A stretch of 17,508 nt of DNA from JAMLIN01 sp041676645 (GTDB lineage: Bacteria; Pseudomonadota; Gammaproteobacteria; Burkholderiales; Burkholderiaceae_E), in assembly GCA_041676645.1 (NCBI GenBank), contig JBAYRO010000062.1:1-17508 (forward strand), read 5' to 3'. Under the pieces are notes generated by a model that was not told the origin of the DNA, made no database searches, and was given only the letters and a program-made list of their open reading frames with translations. This document shows positions 14,021-17,508 of the stretch, piece after piece (within the stretch, counting starts at the first letter, position 1; each line of letters opens with the position of its first letter). The position numbers and the translations under genes are program-made.

Positions 14021-15085
14021 ATGAATCCCCTCGAACACCAGCTCGACTATCCCTTCGCCGAGCGCCTGCCGCGGATCACCGAACGCATCGAGGTCGCCCC
14101 GGGGATCTTCTGGTTGCGCATGCCGCTGCCCTTCGCGCTGGACCACATCAACCTCTGGCTGCTGCGCGACGAGATCGAGGGCCGCAGCGGCTGGACCCTG
14201 ATCGACTGCGGCATCGCCTCCGAGCCGGTGCGCGAGGCCTGGCAGCAGCTGTTCGCCGAGGGCCTGGACGGCCTGCCGATCCTGCGACTGCTGTGCACCC
14301 ATTCGCATCCCGACCACATCGGCATGGCGCACGAACTGCACCGGCGCTTCGATGCGCCGCTGTGGATCAGCCAGGGCGAATACATGACGGCGCGCGTGCT
14401 CACCACCATGACGCCCGAGATGGACAGTGAATCGCAGATCGTCCACTACCGGCGCCATGGCGTGGTCGACGAGGAGCAGCTCGAAGCCCTGCGCGCCCGC
14501 GGCCGGACCTATTTCCGCAGCCTGGTGCCCTCGGTGCCGGAGTGGTTCCATCGCATCAGCGGTGGCGAGACCGTTGCAATCGGCGGGCGCAGCTTCCGCC
14601 TCATCCCCGGCAAGGGGCATTCGCCCGAGCATATCGCCCTCTACACCGAGGATGCCGACCAGCCGATCCTGATTTCCGGCGACATGGTGCTGCCGCGCAT
14701 CTCGACCAATGTGTCGGTGTTCGAGATCGAGCCCGAGGCCAACCCGCTCGACTGGTACCTGGATTCACTGCGCGCCTACGAGGACTGCGCGCCGGGCACC
14801 CTGGTGCTGCCCTCGCACGGCCGGCCCTTCACGAAGCTGCATGTGCGCCTGGACCAGCAGCATGCGCATCATGCCGAACGCCTCGAGGTCACCCGCAAGG
14901 CCAGCGCCAGCGGGCCGATCTCGGCCGCCGAGCTGATGCCGGCCCTTTTCGGGCGGCGCTTCAACACCCACGAGCTCACCTTCGCGCTGGGCGAGGCGCT
15001 CGCCCACCTGCATGCGCTCTGGTACCGGGGCGAGCTGCGTCGCGAGGTCGATGCGCAGGGCGTCATCCGCTTCGCTGTCCGCTAG
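14021..15085 (+). CDS. MBL-fold metallo-hydrolase
   Basis: 354 residues. Metallo-beta-lactamase-fold enzymes bind one or two metal ions and hydrolyse thioesters, lactones and similar bonds. The signature THSHPDHIG gives His94, His96, Asp98 and His99. Further ligands are in GKGHSPEHIA, ISGDMVLPRIS and LPSHGRPF. A C-terminal extension of about 90 residues (QQHAHHAERLEV to the end) resembles the winged-helix tail of glyoxalase II-like/LACTB2-type family members. I chose the ATG at 14021 because CGGAG precedes it and the upstream frame is antisense to ivd. Divergence from ivd suggests a possible link to acyl-CoA/leucine catabolism, for instance thioester hydrolysis, but this is inference. The substrate is unknown. 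Confidence 0.9.
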   Translation: MNPLEHQLDYPFAERLPRITERIEVAPGIFWLRMPLPFALDHINLWLLRDEIEGRSGWTLIDCGIASEPVREAWQQLFAEGLDGLPILRLLCTHSHPDHIGMAHELHRRFDAPLWISQGEYMTARVLTTMTPEMDSESQIVHYRRHGVVDEEQLEALRARGRTYFRSLVPSVPEWFHRISGGETVAIGGRSFRLIPGKGHSPEHIALYTEDADQPILISGDMVLPRISTNVSVFEIEPEANPLDWYLDSLRAYEDCAPGTLVLPSHGRPFTKLHVRLDQQHAHHAERLEVTRKASASGPISAAELMPALFGRRFNTHELTFALGEALAHLHALWYRGELRREVDAQGVIRFAVR

Positions 15086-15154
15086 AGCGGTCTCGTTCTC
15101 CGGCCCTTGTCCGTTTCCCCGGGCACCGGGCGTGGCTTCTCGATCAGATAGAGT

Positions 15155-15165
15155 TCCAACTTGGA
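15155..15165. promoter_or_regulatory. short palindrome upstream of the antitoxin gene
   Basis: TCCAA-C-TTGGA lies 25 nt before the antitoxin ATG, just after a weak TAGAGT -10-like hexamer (15149-15154). Its position fits an autoregulatory operator for an AbrB-fold antitoxin. The assignment is inference; short symmetric sites occur by chance. Confidence 0.3.
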
Positions 15166-15190
15166 GTTCCTGCCGAATCGAGGGCCGCTG

Positions 15191-15454
15191 ATGCAAGTCA
15201 CCGAGAAGGGACAAGTCACCATCCCGAAGCGTCTTCGCGATGCCGCCGGCATTCTTCCCGGCAGCCGGGTGTCCTTCACGCTGGAAGGCGGAAAGATCAT
15301 CATCCGGAAAGCCGGCACGGGAACGGACGACCGAAGGAAAGCGCTGCGCGTCGCCGCAGACAGGGTCCGCAAGAGCCTGGACGCGCCGTTCAGGCAGATG
15401 GATGGCGAGGCCATCATGGCATTCCTGCGCCCGGACGACGACAGCGATGCTTGA
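15191..15454 (+). CDS. vapB: AbrB/VapB-type antitoxin
   Basis: 87 residues. The N-terminal swapped-hairpin AbrB DNA-binding domain is clear in MQVTEKGQVTIPKRLRDAAG followed by ILPGSRVSFTLEGGKIIIRK. The C-terminal tail (KSLDAPFRQMDGEAIMAFLR) matches the toxin-wrapping tail of VapB proteins paired with PIN toxins. The ATG at 15191 is chosen over an upstream TTG because the domain begins exactly there and GAGGG lies about 7 nt upstream. Its stop overlaps the start of the PIN toxin gene by 8 nt (ATGCTTGA), the usual coupled arrangement. The gene appears intact although its toxin partner is interrupted. Confidence 0.88.
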   Translation: MQVTEKGQVTIPKRLRDAAGILPGSRVSFTLEGGKIIIRKAGTGTDDRRKALRVAADRVRKSLDAPFRQMDGEAIMAFLRPDDDSDA

Positions 15455-15590
15455 TCTGTCGACATACGACGGTTCGGCGGGTTTCCTCGTCGATACCAAC
15501 ATCTGGATCGACTGCATGGACCCCGACAGCCGCTGGCGCGAATGGTCCATCGATCGACTCCAGAGTTGCAGCGAGCAGGCGCCCCTGCAC
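15447..15590 (+). pseudogene. vapC: PIN-domain (VapC-type) toxin, 5' part, interrupted by a tnpB element
   Basis: First 48 codons of a PIN-domain ribonuclease toxin. FLVDTNIWIDCMD contains Asp16, the first acidic active-site residue. After CAC at 15590 the reading frame enters the mobile element and stops at 15611, giving a 54-residue product ending in LTSSPT that lacks the other active-site residues and cannot be an active nuclease. Start and overlap with the antitoxin gene are as in intact vapBC operons. The remainder lies at 16943-17242. Confidence 0.88.
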
Positions 15591-15750
15591 TTGACATCCT
15601 CCCCCACCTGAAGTCAGGGGATTCCTACGGCGCTCACCCCGGCATCGAGCCGGGACGAGTCGCTTCGGTGGGTTCCTGCTGCTGGCGGCATTACGGCACC
15701 GCTCACTTCACAGGCGCAACGGGCGTGCCCCGCCCTGAGAACATTGATCG
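15591..15750 (-). ncRNA. probable omega RNA (reRNA) scaffold overlapping the 3' end of tnpB
   Basis: In characterised tnpB elements the guide RNA is made from the tnpB 3' end through the right end, with the guide taken from the flank. Here the region has hairpins CCCGGC/GCCGGG (15638-15654) and CCTG/CAGG (15607-15616, stem extendable past a bulged A). The guide would begin GTGCAGGGGCGCCTGC, the minus-strand flank just beyond the right end. The 5' limit is not determinable by eye and is approximate. The call rests on family knowledge plus position. Confidence 0.5.
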
Positions 15751-16852
15751 CGCCGACGACATCGGCGTTTTCCTCGAAGCCGCATCCGACACAGGCGAAC
15801 CGCGCTTGCGTGCGCCGGTTGTCCGCCGACACATGGCCGCAGCACGGGCATGTCCGGCTCGTGTTCCGCGCCGGTACGACGATGAGATGCCCGCCGTTCC
15901 ATGCCAGCTTGTAATCCAGCTGGCGGCGGAACTCGAACCAGCCCTGATCGAGGATGGCTTTGTTCAGGCTGGACTTGGCCCGAACGTTCTTTCCCGGTAC
16001 TTCGGTTGTGCCTGCCGCCGATCTGGACAGGTTCCGTACCTGCAGGTTCTCGATACACACCATCGCGTGGTTCTGGCTGATCGTGGTCGTGGCCTTGTGC
16101 AGGAAGTCGTGCCGAGCGTTGCCGATACGGCAATGGATACGCCGGACTCGGGCTTTCGTCTTCTTCCAGTTGTTGCTCAATCGGGTCTTGCGGCTCATCG
16201 CCTGCTGTGCCTTGCGCAGCGCGGTTTCATGCCGCCTGAAACTGTTGAGCGGCGCAAGGAAGGTGCCGTCGCTCATCGTGGCGAAGCGGGCGATACCCAT
16301 GTCGATGCCGACCGCGTCACCGTCGGCAATGGGTTGCTCGACCTCACGTTCGGTCTGGATACTGATGAACCATTTGCCGCAGGCCTGGCTGACGGTGATG
16401 TTCTTCACCGTGCCGAGCACCTCCCGGCTGTTGCGGTAACGAAGCCAGCCCAGCTTGGGAAGAAAGATGCGGCTGTTGCACTGATCGAGCTTGATCTGCT
16501 TTGGGTCGGGATAGCGGAAACGGTCGCCTTGCCCCTTTTTCCTGAAACGCGGGAAGCCGGTCCGCCTGGCGAAGAAGTTGGCATAGGCCCGCTCCAGGTC
16601 CTTGAGCGCCTGCTGCAAGGGATGGGTCGGCGCATCCTTGAGCCATGGCGTTTCCAGGCCATTGCGCCATTCGGTGAGCAGCTTGCACAGCCCGGCATAG
16701 CCGAGCTTCTTCTCACCCCGCTCGTGGCGATCCTTCTGCAGCGCCAGGGCCTTGTTGAACACGAACCGGCACGACCCGGCAAAGTGACGCATTTGCCGCT
16801 CCTGCTGGCCGTCTGGCATCAGTTCGTACTTGAAGGCCTGGAGTCGTTGCAT
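15614..16852 (-). CDS. tnpB: TnpB RNA-guided nuclease (transposon-encoded)
   Basis: 412 residues, typical of compact TnpB, the RuvC-like nuclease ancestral to Cas12 that uses omega RNA to cut donor sites left after excision. The N-terminal MQRLQAFKYELMPDGQQERQ with the helical part NKALALQKDR is typical. RuvC motifs are GIDMGIARFAT (Asp184), VCIENLQVRNL (Glu268) and ENADVVGAINVL (Asp364). The zinc finger is CPCCG/CVGCG (Cys335, 338, 354, 357). All three acidic residues are present, so it looks active. The stop codon lies inside the right-end hairpin, as usual. The upstream 90 nt carry the element's left end and no strong Shine-Dalgarno. Base composition is visibly less GC-rich than the neighbouring genes, in line with transfer. 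Confidence 0.95.
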   Translation of the reverse strand: MQRLQAFKYELMPDGQQERQMRHFAGSCRFVFNKALALQKDRHERGEKKLGYAGLCKLLTEWRNGLETPWLKDAPTHPLQQALKDLERAYANFFARRTGFPRFRKKGQGDRFRYPDPKQIKLDQCNSRIFLPKLGWLRYRNSREVLGTVKNITVSQACGKWFISIQTEREVEQPIADGDAVGIDMGIARFATMSDGTFLAPLNSFRRHETALRKAQQAMSRKTRLSNNWKKTKARVRRIHCRIGNARHDFLHKATTTISQNHAMVCIENLQVRNLSRSAAGTTEVPGKNVRAKSSLNKAILDQGWFEFRRQLDYKLAWNGGHLIVVPARNTSRTCPCCGHVSADNRRTQARFACVGCGFEENADVVGAINVLRAGHARCACEVSGAVMPPAAGTHRSDSSRLDAGVSAVGIP

Positions 16853-16942
16853 ACTGTTATTTTATCCAGTTCACGCCAAGGGCGGCTACGCCGTCTGCAC
16901 TATCCTTCCCCAGCCTCAAGGCCGAGGCTTGCCGCGCACCGG

Positions 16943-17242
16943 GTCAATCTGGTGATCTACACCGAGCTGCTGATCCCCGGCCCGGATCGCGAGATGCTGG
17001 ATGCGATGCTCGATGTCTACGACACGCTGCGCAGCCCGCTGCCGTGGGCCTGCGCGGGGCTCGCGGCAATGGCCTGGCGGGGCTGCCGTCGCGATGGCGG
17101 CGCACGGCTCGCGCCACTGCCGGATTTCTATATCGGCGCTCACGCGGCCGTCGCCAATCTGAGCGTGCTCAGTCGGGATGCGAGGCCGTATCGCAGGCGC
17201 TTTCCACGCCTGCGCTGCATCGGTTCCGACGAGCTGTCCTGA
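16943..17242 (+). pseudogene. vapC: PIN-domain (VapC-type) toxin, 3' part
   Basis: 99 codons plus stop completing the split toxin: VNLVIYTELLIP onward. Joined to the 5' part it gives 147 residues, normal for VapC, with active-site residues Asp16, Glu56 (YTE), Asp109 (LPDFYIGAHA) and Asp127 (SRDARPYRRRFP). The junction would read APLH|VNLVIYTE, as in intact PIN toxins. This half carries three of the four acidic residues but has no start or ribosome site of its own; an open frame extends upstream through the antisense of tnpB and is not a gene. No decay (stops, frameshifts) is seen in either half, suggesting a recent insertion. Confidence 0.88.
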
Positions 17243-17245
17243 CGA

Positions 17246-17270
17246 TTCCCGGCTCGACGCCGTCCGGGGA
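17246..17270. terminator. weak hairpin between convergent genes
   Basis: TTCCCGG (17246-17252) pairs with CCGGGGA (17264-17270), a 7-bp stem with one G-T pair and an 11-nt loop, between the toxin 3' end and the convergent Ohr gene. There is no T-tract, so terminator function is only possible. Confidence 0.25.
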
Positions 17271-17279
17271 GTGTCCGTA

Positions 17280-17508
17280 TCAGACGACGGTGAGCGTCAC
17301 CTCGATGTTGCCGCGCGTCGCATTCGAATACGGACAGACCTCATGGGCCGCGGCGACCAGCTTCTCGGCCGCATCGCGATCGAGTCCCGGCACCGTGATC
17401 CGCATCGCCACCGCGATGCCGAAGGCGCCGGCCTTGTCGGTCATCGGACCGATCGAGACATCGGCCTCGATCTTCGGGTCGCCCTCGAGCTTCGTCTTCT
17501 GGCGGGCC
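17280..17508 (-). CDS. ohr: Ohr-type organic hydroperoxide resistance protein (C-terminal part)
   Basis: The last 75 residues of an OsmC/Ohr-family peroxidase, running off the window edge. Ohr reduces organic hydroperoxides with a reactive Cys pair and a lipoyl-linked reductant. The visible part has EADVSIGPMTDKAGAFGIAV and LVAAAHEVCPYSNATRGNIE followed by VTLTVV and the stop. VCPYSNATRGN is diagnostic and holds the second (resolving) cysteine; the peroxidatic cysteine would lie outside the window. The gene is convergent with the split toxin gene, 37 nt apart. Regulation (usually by OhrR) cannot be judged because the promoter is not included. Confidence 0.92.
   Translation of the reverse strand, partial: ARQKTKLEGDPKIEADVSIGPMTDKAGAFGIAVAMRITVPGLDRDAAEKLVAAAHEVCPYSNATRGNIEVTLTVV

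Larger units (their letters stand above)
15591..16942 (-). mobile_element. IS200/IS605-type element carrying only tnpB (IS1341-like)
   Basis: 1352-bp insertion, oriented on the minus strand, in a PIN toxin gene. The right end (plus-strand 15591 onwards) reads TTGACATCCTCCCCCACCTG, a familiar tnpB-element end with a subterminal hairpin; on the element's strand it ends ATGTCAA. The left end (to 16942) has a hairpin AGCCTC/GAGGCT (16912-16929), 13 nt from the boundary, and abuts TTGAC in the flank. There is no target duplication, as expected for single-strand 'peel and paste' transposition. No tnpA is present, so movement would need a Y1 transposase supplied in trans. Boundaries were fixed by the in-frame rejoining of the host gene; a shift of 3 nt at the right boundary also keeps the frame. 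Confidence 0.88.

Noticed and set aside
15542..16942. Long plus-strand frame crossing tnpB into the toxin 3' part
   Set aside because: Its first 460 codons are antisense to tnpB; only the part from 16943 matches a real protein (PIN toxin).

Overview
The window comes from a very GC-rich chromosome, most likely a beta-proteobacterium (Burkholderiales or a relative). This is inferred from aceK, which is essentially proteobacterial, from dense GC-rich metabolic genes, and from an intergenic double hairpin at 3154-3230 of a style I associate with Burkholderiales. No rRNA, tRNA or CRISPR array was seen.

Layout. (1) 87-666, minus: a BrnT/BrnA type II toxin-antitoxin pair with a palindromic operator/promoter beside the toxin start. 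(2) 881-6296, minus: five co-directional genes, read from right to left as aceK (isocitrate dehydrogenase kinase/phosphatase), thiolase, short-chain dehydrogenase, Rid-family protein and acyl-CoA dehydrogenase. aceK and the thiolase overlap by ATGA; the last three genes are separated by 9-19 nt. The set links acyl-CoA degradation and acetyl-CoA formation to control of the glyoxylate bypass. (3) 6524-12637, plus: one 2037-residue two-module nonribosomal peptide synthetase, A-PCP-C-A-PCP-TE, predicted to release a dipeptide-based product. (4) 12668-13879, minus: isovaleryl-CoA dehydrogenase (leucine catabolism), divergent from (5) an MBL-fold hydrolase at 14021-15085. (6) 15191-17242: a VapBC-type toxin-antitoxin locus whose PIN toxin gene is split by a 1352-bp IS200/IS605-type element carrying only tnpB. 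(7) 17280-17508, minus: the 3' end of an Ohr-type organic hydroperoxide resistance gene, cut by the window edge.

The most striking points are two mobile-DNA footprints. First, removing 15591-16942 restores an in-frame 147-residue PIN toxin with its four acidic active-site residues. The junction has a TTGAC motif at the element's left end and a right end finishing in TCAA, so target site, element ends and the omega-RNA guide can all be read from the sequence. Second, two near-identical perfect hairpins (26-28 bp arms, shared core AAATGGGGTCAGAC/GTCTGACCCCATTT) sit in the NRPS gene. One is translated in frame through the condensation domain. The other supplies the last 14 residues and the stop codon, and lies between the convergent NRPS and isovaleryl-CoA dehydrogenase genes. 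They differ at one stem position by a compensated base pair.

I did not find a clearly new multi-gene system. The strongest candidates for something undescribed are the translated palindromic repeats and the small orphan NRPS itself.
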